A stretch of DNA of 64,000 bases from Pseudomonas sp. MAG733B. Its GTDB lineage: Bacteria > Pseudomonadota > Gammaproteobacteria > Pseudomonadales > Pseudomonadaceae. The DNA lies in assembly GCF_036884845.1 (NCBI RefSeq), contig NZ_CP145732.1, positions 744,001 through 808,000 on the forward strand. Reading direction: 5' to 3'. The position numbers were made by a program, and so were the translations under genes. Shown here one piece after another: positions 31,365 to 39,790 of the stretch (the stretch's first letter is position 1; each line of letters begins with the position of its first letter). Below the pieces are notes generated by a model. The model saw only the letters and a program-made list of their open reading frames with translations. It did not search any database and was not told where the DNA came from.

Positions 31365-31856
31365 TCAGTCGCGATGGCGGTAGTGCTTGTGGTGCTTGCG
31401 ATGGCCATAGGCATGGCCGCGGCCCGGGTGGCCATCACGGTAGTAGCGACGATCATCACGGCCGCGATGGGAATGACGATCATCGTCGTCGTCATCGCTC
31501 TTGTTGCCCATATAGTTACCCAGCGCGCCGCCAGCGCCGCCGCCTGCTGCGGAGCCGATCAGGCTGCCGGTGGTGCCGCCCATGCTGCGGCCGACCACGT
31601 TACCGCCTGCTGCGCCCAACGCACCACCGATGGCGGCTTCGCCACGGCTGCGTTTGTCTGCGCCGACTGCGCTACCACCCGCGCCGCCCAAGGCTGCGCC
31701 AATGGTGGAACCGGTATTGCCGCCAATCGACTGGCCGACGACTGAGCCCAAAACCCCGCCCAATGCGCCGCCCACACCTGCTTCGGTGGTGCCGCCAGCA
31801 GAGGCAATGCCACTGACCAGGCCAAGGGACAACAAGAGAATCGAGGAGAACTTCAT
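31365..31856 (-). CDS. Glycine-zipper envelope protein
   Basis: 163 residues: signal peptide (SSILLLSLGLVSGIASA, cleaved about residue 20), then repeated Gly-rich zipper segments (GGALGGVLGSVVGQ, TIGAALGGAGG, AIGGALGAAGG, LIGSAAGGGAGG), then a hydrophilic tail with six Asp in a row and many His and Arg. Glycine zippers form packed membrane helices; the His/Asp tail might bind metal. Location periplasm or outer membrane; function unknown. Confidence 0.8.
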   Translation of the reverse strand: MKFSSILLLSLGLVSGIASAGGTTEAGVGGALGGVLGSVVGQSIGGNTGSTIGAALGGAGGSAVGADKRSRGEAAIGGALGAAGGNVVGRSMGGTTGSLIGSAAGGGAGGALGNYMGNKSDDDDDDRHSHRGRDDRRYYRDGHPGRGHAYGHRKHHKHYRHRD

Positions 31857-32012
31857 GGAGGAACCTCAAGGGGATGACGGCGCGATCCTGAGGCTGTGTC
31901 ATGGGTGTGACAATCGAAATCCGACGAGTAACACGACTTGAGCACATTTCTATAAGTTGCTGTTTTTTGGGCGGAACTTAACGATTTTTCGCCGGTCTTT
32001 TATTACTTCACA

Positions 32013-32044
32013 AAGGTCGTTTTCGTTAGAAAACGGCCTTTTTT
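32013..32044 (+). terminator. Plus-strand terminator without an upstream plus-strand gene
   Basis: Stem AAGGTCGTTTT / AAAACGGCCTT (one G-T) followed by a T-run. The neighbouring genes on both sides are on the minus strand, so it may end a small RNA starting between 31860 and 32000. Confidence 0.6.
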
Positions 32045-32076
32045 GTGGGCGTTTGGAAAGTTGCAGTGGCATTGCA

Positions 32077-32144
32077 AAAAGATCGCAGCCTGCGGCAGCT
32101 CCTACAGGGATCGATGTAGGAGCTGCCGCAGGCTGCGATCTTTT
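32077..32144. repeat. REP palindrome (GATCGCAGCCTGCGGCAGCTCC family)
   Basis: Two nearly identical inverted copies with a very short spacer (GGGATCGA), just downstream of the molybdopterin oxidoreductase gene. Confidence 0.88.
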
Positions 32145-32153
32145 GATTTTTTG

Positions 32154-34502
32154 TTACGCCGACCTGGCCATGATCAACCCGGTCTCACTCGCCGCTTCCA
32201 ACCGGATCGCGACGAACTTAGACGTCGGTGTATGGCTGCCATCCCCAGTGCTTTCCAGAGGCACCAGCGGGTTCACCTCCGGGTAGTACGCCGCCGCTTG
32301 CCCGGCCGGGATATCGAACGCCAGCAGCGTGAAGCCCTTCACCCGACGTTCAACTCCATCATCCCAGAGCGAAACGATGTCGGCCTTCTGCCCCGGCTTG
32401 AAGCCCAGGCGAATGATGTCGGCTTCGTTGACGAACAGCACATCACGCTGCCCCTTCACTCCGCGATAACGATCGTTGAGACCGTAGATCGTGGTGTTGT
32501 ACTGATCGTGGGAGCGCATCGATTGCATGATCAGGTCCGGCAACTTGCCGGTGGCGCGGGTGCGTTCGTGCACCAGATCCTTGGGCAGCATGTTCGGTTT
32601 GAAATTGGCCCGGCCCGATGCGGTGTTCCACTTGCGCGCTCCGGCGCTGTTGCCCAGATAGAAGCCACCCGGGTTCTTGATCTTCTCGTTGAAGTCTTTG
32701 AAGTTGGGAATGGTATCGGCGATCAGGTCGCGGATGCGCCGGTAATCGGCCACCAGCCAGTTCCAGTCCACCGGATGGCTGCCCAGTGTGGCGGCCGCAA
32801 TGCCGGCCAGAATCGCCGGCTCCGAACGCATCTGGTTCGACAGCGGCTCCAATTGGCCGTTGGAGGCGTGGACCATGCTGAACGAGTCTTCGACCGTTAC
32901 CGCTTGAGGACCTTCAGCTTGGCGGTCGATATCGGTCCGGCCCAGGCACGGCAGGATCAGCGCGTCTTTACCGTGGGCCAGATGGCTGCGGTTGAGTTTG
33001 GTGCTGATCTGCACGGTCAGGTCGCAATTGCTCAGCGCCTTGAAGGTGCGTGGGCTGTCGGGGGTGGCTTGGGCGAAGTTGCCGCCCAGGGCGATGAACA
33101 CTTTTGCCCGACCTTCGGCCATGGCGTGGATCGCTTCGACCACGTTGTGGCCGTTTTCACGCGGTACCTTGAACTGGAAGCGGCGTTCCAACGAGTCGAG
33201 GAACGCCACTGGCGGACGCTCGTTGATGCCCATGGTCCGGTCGCCCTGCACGTTACTGTGGCCACGCACCGGGCACAGGCCCGCGCCCGGCCGACCGATG
33301 TTGCCGCGCAGCAGCATCAGGTTGGAGATTTCCTGGATGGTCGCCACCGAATGGCGGTGCTGGGTGATGCCCATTGCCCAGCACATGATGACGTTCTTGC
33401 CCTTGAGGTACATGCGCGCCGCTTGCTCGATTTCAACAAGGGTCAGGCCGGACTGCTCGACGATCTGCTCCCACGGGGTGTCGTCGATGGCGGCCAGGTA
33501 ATCCAGCACGTTGACGCTGTGTTCGTTGAGGAAACCGTGATCGAACACCGCCGCAGCGCCAGCCTTCTGTGCATCGCGCTCCCATTGCAGCAGGAATTTC
33601 GCCATGCCGCGCATCACCGCCATGTCGCCACCCAGTGCCGGACGGAAGTATGCGGTGTTGGTCGGCTTGTCGCCGTTGGTGAGCATTTCGAGTGGGTGCT
33701 GCGGGTGCTGGAAACGTTCCAGTCCGCGCTCTTTCAACGGGTTGATGCACACCACCTGCGCTCCGCGTTTCACCGCTTCACGCAGTGGTTCGAGCATCCG
33801 CGGGTGGTTGGTGCCGGGGTTCTGTCCCCAGACGAAAATCGCATCGGCGTGTTCGAAGTCGTCGAAGGTCACGGTGCCTTTGCCGACACCGACGCTTTGC
33901 GACAACGCGACGCCGCTGGCCTCGTGGCACATGTTCGAGCAGTCGGGGAAGTTGTTGGTGCCATAGGCACGCACGAACAGCTGATAGAGATACGCCGCTT
34001 CGTTGCTGGCACGACCCGAGGTGTAGAACTCAGCCTGGTCCGGGCTCGACAAGCCTTTAAGGTGTTTGGCGATCAGCGCAAACGCGTCGTCCCAACTGAT
34101 CGGTTGATAGCGATCGGTTTCAGCGTTGTAGATCAATGGCTCAGTCAGGCGACCCTGGTATTCAAGCCAGTAATCGCTTTGTTCCAGCAACGAGGTGACG
34201 CTGTGTTTGGCGAAGAATTTGCCATCGACACGCCGTTTGGTCGCTTCCCAGTTCACCGCTTTGGCGCCGTTCTCGCAGAACGCCACCATGCCGGCTTCAT
34301 TGGAATCGCCCCAGGCGCAACCGGGGCAGTCGAAGCCGCCGTTCTTGTTGGTCTTGAGCATCATGCGCAGGTTTTTCAGCGCGTTGTCGCTGGTCAACCA
34401 GGCTTGGGCGACGCTGATCAGTGCGCCCCAACCGCCGGCCGGACCTTTGTAGGGTTTGTAGCGAGGAACGGGTGTCTGGTCGGCTTGACGGTGTTGACTC
34501 AC
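32154..34502 (-). CDS. FdhF/YdeP-family molybdopterin oxidoreductase
   Basis: 782-residue formate-dehydrogenase-like catalytic subunit of the YdeP type: an N-terminal motif DCPGCAWGD, a molybdopterin oxidoreductase domain (about 110-500) and a molydopterin-binding C-terminal domain (about 640-755). E. coli YdeP is linked to acid resistance; the substrate is not established. The start is a GTG overlapping the fdhD stop by 4 bp, so the sulfurtransferase FdhD that matures such enzymes is made with it. Confidence 0.9.
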   Translation of the reverse strand: MSQHRQADQTPVPRYKPYKGPAGGWGALISVAQAWLTSDNALKNLRMMLKTNKNGGFDCPGCAWGDSNEAGMVAFCENGAKAVNWEATKRRVDGKFFAKHSVTSLLEQSDYWLEYQGRLTEPLIYNAETDRYQPISWDDAFALIAKHLKGLSSPDQAEFYTSGRASNEAAYLYQLFVRAYGTNNFPDCSNMCHEASGVALSQSVGVGKGTVTFDDFEHADAIFVWGQNPGTNHPRMLEPLREAVKRGAQVVCINPLKERGLERFQHPQHPLEMLTNGDKPTNTAYFRPALGGDMAVMRGMAKFLLQWERDAQKAGAAAVFDHGFLNEHSVNVLDYLAAIDDTPWEQIVEQSGLTLVEIEQAARMYLKGKNVIMCWAMGITQHRHSVATIQEISNLMLLRGNIGRPGAGLCPVRGHSNVQGDRTMGINERPPVAFLDSLERRFQFKVPRENGHNVVEAIHAMAEGRAKVFIALGGNFAQATPDSPRTFKALSNCDLTVQISTKLNRSHLAHGKDALILPCLGRTDIDRQAEGPQAVTVEDSFSMVHASNGQLEPLSNQMRSEPAILAGIAAATLGSHPVDWNWLVADYRRIRDLIADTIPNFKDFNEKIKNPGGFYLGNSAGARKWNTASGRANFKPNMLPKDLVHERTRATGKLPDLIMQSMRSHDQYNTTIYGLNDRYRGVKGQRDVLFVNEADIIRLGFKPGQKADIVSLWDDGVERRVKGFTLLAFDIPAGQAAAYYPEVNPLVPLESTGDGSHTPTSKFVAIRLEAASETGLIMARSA

Positions 34503-35338
34503 GCTTGATTCTCCAAAGCCGGGCTATAGACCCGCGGCGCATTCTTCTGTGGCAGATGGATGAGGTTGAGGTTGTGGCGACGGGCCCATTGCACGGCAAG
34601 GCCCGTGGGCGACGACAGGCTGACCAGGGTCTGGATGCCGGCGCGCAAAACTTTCTGGATCAGTTCGAGACTGCAACGGCTGGTGACAATCGCCAGTCCG
34701 CCTGCGGTTGAAATGTTCTGGCGGACCAGTCCGCCGATCAATTTATCGAGGGCGTTGTGCCGGCCAATGTCTTCACGACCGAGCAACAACTCGCCTTGGC
34801 CGTTCATGAACACCGCCGCATGCACCGCGCCGCTGTATTGGCCCAACGGCTGAAACGCACCGATGCGTTGACGCAAGCCGTCCAGCCATTCGGCGGGCGG
34901 CAGTGGTGCGCCGGGCAACACTTTGAGATCCGGCAACGCTTGCTCGACCGCTTCCACGCCGCAGAGCCCGCAACCGCTGGTGCCGGCCAGTTGCCGACGT
35001 TGCAGCTTGAGGTTCCAGAACGCGCGATTGGCGATGGTCACCTGCGCGTATTGCGCCGACCCCGAGCCGCTGAGTTGCAGGTCATAGATGTCGGTGGCGT
35101 CTTCGATGATGCCGCTGCCCAGGCTGAAGCCGACGATGAAGTCTTCGAGGTCCGTCGGCGTCACCAGCATGACGGCCTGGCTGATGCCGTTATAGGCAAT
35201 CGCCAACGCGACTTCCTCGGCCAGCGCGGTGCTGTCCGATTCCGAGTGTTCGAGGTTGCTGTAGCTGTACGTCTGGCTGGCGGAAGGCGCGGGCGTTTCG
35301 AGGGCAGGCGCCGCGCAGGCAGGGCGCTTGGCTTTCAT
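34499..35338 (-). CDS. fdhD: FdhD, formate dehydrogenase sulfur carrier
   Basis: Transfers sulfur to the molybdenum cofactor of formate-dehydrogenase-like enzymes. It has the essential CGLCG motif (GTSGCGLCGVEA) and the ARN-like cofactor region EDIGRHNALDKLIGG. I chose MKAKRPACAA at 35338 (279 residues, E. coli 277); an upstream ATG at 35383 would add 15. It is coupled to the downstream oxidoreductase gene. Confidence 0.92.
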   Translation of the reverse strand: MKAKRPACAAPALETPAPSASQTYSYSNLEHSESDSTALAEEVALAIAYNGISQAVMLVTPTDLEDFIVGFSLGSGIIEDATDIYDLQLSGSGSAQYAQVTIANRAFWNLKLQRRQLAGTSGCGLCGVEAVEQALPDLKVLPGAPLPPAEWLDGLRQRIGAFQPLGQYSGAVHAAVFMNGQGELLLGREDIGRHNALDKLIGGLVRQNISTAGGLAIVTSRCSLELIQKVLRAGIQTLVSLSSPTGLAVQWARRHNLNLIHLPQKNAPRVYSPALENQA

Positions 35339-35431
35339 GGCATCACCGACGGGTTTGATCAGCTTTAAGACTAGGCGCGGCAAAGTGTCACGTCTAATCG
35401 CTATTACTGATCTACCGATAGATGCCGTCGA

Positions 35432-36319
35432 TCAAGAGTCCAGCAGCGATTGTTGATAGATCGCGAAACAGGCTTCCGCCAGCGCCGAGCGTGGAGCGCT
35501 GCGACGCATAATCAGCCCCAGCCGGCCGAGGGTCTGGGCGTTTTCAATCGGTTGCAGGCGCAAATGTTCGGTCAGGCCTTCGAGGCCACCATCCAGTGGC
35601 ATGACCGCGCAACACAGACCGCCGTGCACAGCTTGTAACAGTTGATGCACCGCATCGGTCTGCAACAACGGTTGCGGGGTGAGGCCACGGCTGTGGAAGT
35701 TGTGGTCGATGGACTGGCGGAAGTGCATGCCGCTGGTGAGCATGCCCAGCGGTAGTTCGATCAACGATTCCCAACTCAACGGCGCCTCGCCAAAGGTGAA
35801 GAAGCGCTGATCGTAGAGCAGACCCATGCGGGTTTCGCTGAAAGTCAGTGAGTCGAAGTGTTCACCGTCCAGACGCTCCAGATAGGAAACACCGAGATCC
35901 AGACGATTGTTCGCCAGTTGTTCGAGGATTTGTTCGGAACTCAGCGCCGACAGTTCGAAGCGCAGGTTCGGGTGTTCGGCGTGCAGGCGTTGCAGCAGCG
36001 GCAGCGGATCAAAGCTCGACAGCGGCACCACGCCCAGACGCAAGGTGCCGACCAGATTGCCGCGACAGGCCGCTGCCTCGGCGTACAAGCCGTCATAGGC
36101 GGCCAGCACAGTGCGTGCCCACGCCAGCACTCGCTCGCCCGGCGCGGTGAAACCCTCGAAGCGCTGGCCGCGATTGACCAGCGGCAAGTCGAGTTCTTCT
36201 TCGAGGCTGCGCAGGCGCATGGACAGCGTCGGCTGCGTGATGTGGCAGCGCGCGGCAGCCTGGCCGAAGTGCCGGGTTTCGTCGAGCGCGATGAGGAATT
36301 TCAGCTGCTTGATGTCCAT
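35432..36319 (-). CDS. LysR-family transcriptional regulator
   Basis: 295 residues with an N-terminal helix-turn-helix (MDIKQLKFLIALDETRHFGQ, QPTLSMRLRSLEEEL) and a substrate-binding domain (from GTLRLGVVPL). It lies upstream of fdhD in the same direction with a gap of about 90 bp, so it may regulate or be co-transcribed with fdhD and the oxidoreductase. Effector unknown. Confidence 0.88.
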   Translation of the reverse strand: MDIKQLKFLIALDETRHFGQAAARCHITQPTLSMRLRSLEEELDLPLVNRGQRFEGFTAPGERVLAWARTVLAAYDGLYAEAAACRGNLVGTLRLGVVPLSSFDPLPLLQRLHAEHPNLRFELSALSSEQILEQLANNRLDLGVSYLERLDGEHFDSLTFSETRMGLLYDQRFFTFGEAPLSWESLIELPLGMLTSGMHFRQSIDHNFHSRGLTPQPLLQTDAVHQLLQAVHGGLCCAVMPLDGGLEGLTEHLRLQPIENAQTLGRLGLIMRRSAPRSALAEACFAIYQQSLLDS

Positions 36320-36447
36320 CGTCGCTCCAGGGTTCGGGAAGGTGCGGATTCTATCGCAAGCGGGGTCATTGGTCGGGTTGGATTCGCAAGTGACGGTCGT
36401 GGTCTAGGCTTTTGCGTCTGGAACCTCAAACCCAAGGAGAGTGCACC

Positions 36448-36888
36448 ATGAGTCTTTTGAGCTTTGTGAAAGAGGCAGGCGAAAAACTGCTGGATTTGCT
36501 CACGCCGGGCAATGCCAATGCCAGTGAGCAGTTGAAAGAACACATCAGCAAGGTCGGCTTGGGTAACCCGAATGTGCAGGCGACGGTTGATGGCGACAAA
36601 GTCACCGTGACTGGCGATGTGGCGAGCCAGGAAGAGAAAGAGAAAATCCTGCTGGCCGTGGGCAACATTGCCGGTGTCGGTAGCGTGGATGATCAGATCA
36701 CCGTGACCGGGCCTGTCGTCGCGGCTGCGCGCTTCGTGGTCGTGAAGAAGGGCGACACGCTCAGCGCCATATCGTTGGCCGTGTATGGCAGCGCCAACCA
36801 GTACAATAAGATCTTTGAAGCCAACAAACCAATGTTGTCGCATCCGGACAAAATTTATCCGGGGCAGACGTTGCGGATTCCTGAGTAA
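36448..36888 (+). CDS. kbp: Kbp, BON-LysM potassium-binding protein
   Basis: 146 residues: BON domain (about 25-85, [19 protein letters not shown]) and LysM domain (about 97-146, [14 protein letters not shown] to [10 protein letters not shown]), matching E. coli Kbp/YgaU (149 residues), a cytoplasmic K+-binding protein. The ATG at 36448 follows AAGGAGAGTG; the open frame from 36412 adds 12 non-family residues. Confidence 0.92.
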   Translation: MSLLSFVKEAGEKLLDLLTPGNANASEQLKEHISKVGLGNPNVQATVDGDKVTVTGDVASQEEKEKILLAVGNIAGVGSVDDQITVTGPVVAAARFVVVKKGDTLSAISLAVYGSANQYNKIFEANKPMLSHPDKIYPGQTLRIPE

Positions 36889-36910
36889 GTCGTCAAACCG
36901 CGTGATGGCC

Positions 36911-37000
36911 ATCGCGGGCAAGCCACGCTCCCACAGGAATCGCGTCGTTCGCATTCATCGTGAACGACTCAGATCCTGTGGGAGCGGGCTTGCCCGCGAT
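36911..37000. repeat. REP pair (ATCGCGGGCAAGCC...GCTCCCACA family)
   Basis: Inverted copies between the convergent kbp and yrfG genes. Confidence 0.85.
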
Positions 37001-37014
37001 GCGGACAACTCGGT

Positions 37015-37677
37015 CTAAAGCCCTGCAATCAAATCCCGATAATCCCCGACCGCCGCAAACTCAGCCGTGTCCTTCGGGCCTTTGCGACTGTCGGGTTCAC
37101 GCACCGCCAGCAAATGCGCCACACCAAAATCCCGCGCACTGCGCAAAATCGGCAAGGTGTCGTCGATAAACAGGCTGCGTGCCGGATCGAAGCCGATGTC
37201 GGCCTGTAACGCGTCCCAGAACTGCGGGTTTTCCTTGGGGAAACCGTAATCATGAGAGCTGATCAAACGCTCGAAATACGGCGCCAGTTCGATCTTTTCC
37301 AGTTTCAGTGACAGGGCGTCGCGGTGAGCGTTGGTGATCAGCACCACGCGTTTGCCGGCCTGCTTGATCGCCGCCAGAAAGGTATCGGCATCCGGACGCA
37401 GGGCGATCAGGTGTGCGGTTTCCAGTTTCAGGTCGCGCACTGACAGCTTCAGTTCGGCGCTCCAGAAATCCAGGCAGTACCACTGCAGCTGGCCGGCGTT
37501 GCGCTCGAACAGTGGATGCAACTCCATCTCGGCCATGGCCCGGCTGACTCCGTGCAACTCGGCGTAGCGCTGGGGCAGATGCTCCAGCCAGAAATGGTTG
37601 TCGAAGTGCAGGTCCAGCAGCGTGCCATCCATGTCCAGCAGAACGGTGTCGATGTCGCGCCAGGGCAGCAGTGACAT
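37015..37677 (-). CDS. yrfG: YrfG, GMP/IMP nucleotidase of the HAD family
   Basis: 220 residues with HAD motif I DMDGTLLDL (Asp15, Asp17), motif II VLITNAHRD and motif III/IV KENPQFWD and SLFIDDT. It dephosphorylates purine nucleotides. The ATG at 37677 (MSLLPWRDID) gives the family length; the open frame to 37752 adds 25 unlikely residues. It is divergent from nudE, as in many gammaproteobacteria. Confidence 0.9.
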   Translation of the reverse strand: MSLLPWRDIDTVLLDMDGTLLDLHFDNHFWLEHLPQRYAELHGVSRAMAEMELHPLFERNAGQLQWYCLDFWSAELKLSVRDLKLETAHLIALRPDADTFLAAIKQAGKRVVLITNAHRDALSLKLEKIELAPYFERLISSHDYGFPKENPQFWDALQADIGFDPARSLFIDDTLPILRSARDFGVAHLLAVREPDSRKGPKDTAEFAAVGDYRDLIAGL

Positions 37678-37767
37678 AAAAAACTTCTCCAGCGGTAAAA
37701 AAGATATCCGAGGTAAACAATCAGGATAGGCCGGGTATAGTAACGCGTTCACGCCAAGGAGCCGCTC

Positions 37768-38334
37768 ATGCGCCAGAAACCCACCATCCTCGCCCGCGAG
37801 ATCGTCGCCACCAGCCGTTTATTTTGCGTCGAAGAGCTGAAACTGCGCTTTTCCAACGGCGTGGAACGCACTTATGAACGCTTGGTCGGCAAGGGCGCAG
37901 GTTATGGCGCGGTGATGGTCGTGGCAATGCTCGATGCCGATCACGCGGTATTGGTCGAGGAGTATTGCGGCGGAACCGATGAGTACGAACTGTCGTTGCC
38001 CAAAGGCCTGATCGAGCCGGGCGAAGACGTGTTGGCGGCAGCTGAGCGCGAGCTCAAGGAAGAGGCTGGTTTTGGTGCGCGGCAATTGGAGCATCTGACC
38101 GAGCTGTCGTTGTCGCCCGGCTACATGAGCCAGAAGATCCAGGTGGTGCTGGCCACCGATCTCTACGAAGAACGTCTGGAAGGTGACGAACCGGAGCCGA
38201 TGGGCCTGGGCAAAGTCAACCTGCGCGAGCTGTCGGCGTTGGCGCAAAACCCGCAATTCACTGAGGGCCGTGCCTTGGCGGCGCTGTACCTGGCCCGTGA
38301 TCTGTTGACCCAGCGTGGGGTGTTTCAGCCATGA
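37768..38334 (+). CDS. nudE: NudE, ADP compounds hydrolase
   Basis: 188-residue Nudix hydrolase cleaving ADP-ribose, NADH and Ap3A. The Nudix box GLIEPGEDVLAAAERELKEE followed by AGF matches GX5EX7REUXEEXGU (about residues 80-102). It overlaps cysQ by 4 bp and forms a nucleotide-housekeeping pair with it. Confidence 0.94.
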   Translation: MRQKPTILAREIVATSRLFCVEELKLRFSNGVERTYERLVGKGAGYGAVMVVAMLDADHAVLVEEYCGGTDEYELSLPKGLIEPGEDVLAAAERELKEEAGFGARQLEHLTELSLSPGYMSQKIQVVLATDLYEERLEGDEPEPMGLGKVNLRELSALAQNPQFTEGRALAALYLARDLLTQRGVFQP

Positions 38335-39158
38335 ATTTCCCTCATCCGTTGATGGCGCCCGTGGTTGAACTGGCATTGAAGGCTGGTGAAGCGATTTTGC
38401 CGTTCTGGCGCACCGGTACAGCGGTGACGGCCAAGGCTGATGATTCGCCTGTCACCGCCGCAGACCTCGCGGCTCATTACCTGATTCTGGCCGGGCTGAC
38501 GGCGCTGGACCCGAGCATTCCGGTGTTGTCCGAGGAAGACGCCAACATCCCCCAAAGCGTGCGTGCCGGATGGCATCGGTGGTGGCTGGTCGATCCGCTG
38601 GACGGCACCAAGGAGTTCATCAGCGGCAGCGAAGAGTTCACCGTCAATATCGCCCTGATCGAAAACGGCCAGGTGGTATTCGGCGTGGTGTCGATGCCGA
38701 CTAACGGCCGCTTCTATGTCGGCGGTGCCGGGCTGGGCGCGTGGCGTGGCGATAAAGGCGGGACGCCGGTGGCGATTGAGGTGCGTGATGCTCTGGCGCC
38801 CGGTCAATCGTTCACCGTGGTTGCCAGTCGCCGTCATTCCAGCCCGGAGCAAGAGCGCTTGCTGGCCGGATTGAGCGCGAGTTTGGGCGAGCTGCAACTG
38901 GCGAATATCGGCAGTTCGCTGAAGTTTTGCCTGTTGGCCGAAGGCGCAGCGGATTGCTATCCGCGTCTGGCGCCGACTTCGCAGTGGGACACGGCGGCGG
39001 CGCAAGGTGTGCTGGAAGGCGCGGGTGGTGAGGTGCTGGATCTGAGCGGTGCGCCGTTCTGTTATCCGGCACGGGAATCGCTTTTGAATGAGTTCTTTTT
39101 GGCGTTGCCGGCGAAGGCGGCGTGGCGCGAGCAGTTGCTGGAACTCGCGCGCTCCTGA
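38331..39158 (+). CDS. cysQ: CysQ, 3'(2'),5'-bisphosphate nucleotidase
   Basis: 275-residue inositol-phosphatase-fold enzyme converting adenosine 3',5'-bisphosphate to AMP, clearing a by-product of sulfate assimilation. The metal motifs SEED (about 64-67) and DPLDGTKEFI (about 85-94), and WDTAAAQGVLEGAGG near the end, are present. It is coupled to nudE. Confidence 0.95.
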   Translation: MNFPHPLMAPVVELALKAGEAILPFWRTGTAVTAKADDSPVTAADLAAHYLILAGLTALDPSIPVLSEEDANIPQSVRAGWHRWWLVDPLDGTKEFISGSEEFTVNIALIENGQVVFGVVSMPTNGRFYVGGAGLGAWRGDKGGTPVAIEVRDALAPGQSFTVVASRRHSSPEQERLLAGLSASLGELQLANIGSSLKFCLLAEGAADCYPRLAPTSQWDTAAAQGVLEGAGGEVLDLSGAPFCYPARESLLNEFFLALPAKAAWREQLLELARS

Positions 39159-39171
39159 GTTTCATGCATAT

Positions 39172-39273
39172 TTGTGGCGAGGGAGCTTGCTCCCGCTGGG
39201 GCGCGAAGCGGCCCCGTTTCAATTGTTTTGCGGCTGCTGCGCAGCCGAGCGGGAGCAAGCTCCCTCGCCACAG
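39172..39273. repeat. REP pair (TGTGGCGAGGGAGCTTGCTCCCGC family)
   Basis: Inverted copies between the convergent cysQ and thioesterase genes. Confidence 0.85.
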
Positions 39274-39294
39274 GTTTTTTCATAGCCTGCAAGT

Positions 39295-39750
39295 TCAGCG
39301 GTGCAAAACATACTGTCCGGTAAAGCGCACCGCATCCTCATCACGGCCTTCATTGACGACCCGCGTATGCAGCGTCAACCGCGCTCGGCTGTAGCGCTGG
39401 AACGTGGTCAGGAATTTCTTCCAGATCACCGGGTCCGGCGCTACGCAGATCGCATTGGCATCGCCGGTCACCGGCAGCGGATAGCTGATCTGCCCTTCCT
39501 GAATCACGATGTGCCCGTCGGTGATGCCTTCTTCTTTCAATCGCAAATGCAACCAGCCCCAACCGGCCAGCACCGCGCCGCAGTACAGGCTGCCGCCGAA
39601 CATGGTGCTCTTGTGGTTGACGTTGGCGTCCAGCGGCAAGTACAGGCGCAGTTGCTGGTCGTGCCAGTCGAGCACTTTGACGCCCATGTCCCGGGTGAGG
39701 GGGATGTCGTGGTGGAGGACGGATTCCAGTTGACGACTGTCGCGGCTCAT
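39295..39750 (-). CDS. YiiD-C-type putative thioesterase
   Basis: 151 residues resembling the C-terminal thioesterase domain of YiiD: LPLDANVNHKSTMFGGSLYC (hotdog helix with the Asn-His region), then AGWGWLHLRL. The substrate is unknown. It starts 40 bp downstream of dctD on the same strand and may be transcribed with it. Confidence 0.82.
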   Translation of the reverse strand: MSRDSRQLESVLHHDIPLTRDMGVKVLDWHDQQLRLYLPLDANVNHKSTMFGGSLYCGAVLAGWGWLHLRLKEEGITDGHIVIQEGQISYPLPVTGDANAICVAPDPVIWKKFLTTFQRYSRARLTLHTRVVNEGRDEDAVRFTGQYVLHR

Positions 39751-39790
39751 TCGGCGGTCTCTTGTTCGAAGTGGATGATCTGACGGCGGC

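Noticed and set aside
32043..34508. 821-codon open frame on the plus strand
   Set aside because: Antisense to the molybdopterin oxidoreductase, whose motifs and coupling to fdhD are clear. Long antisense frames are common in GC-rich genes; the sequence shows no family.
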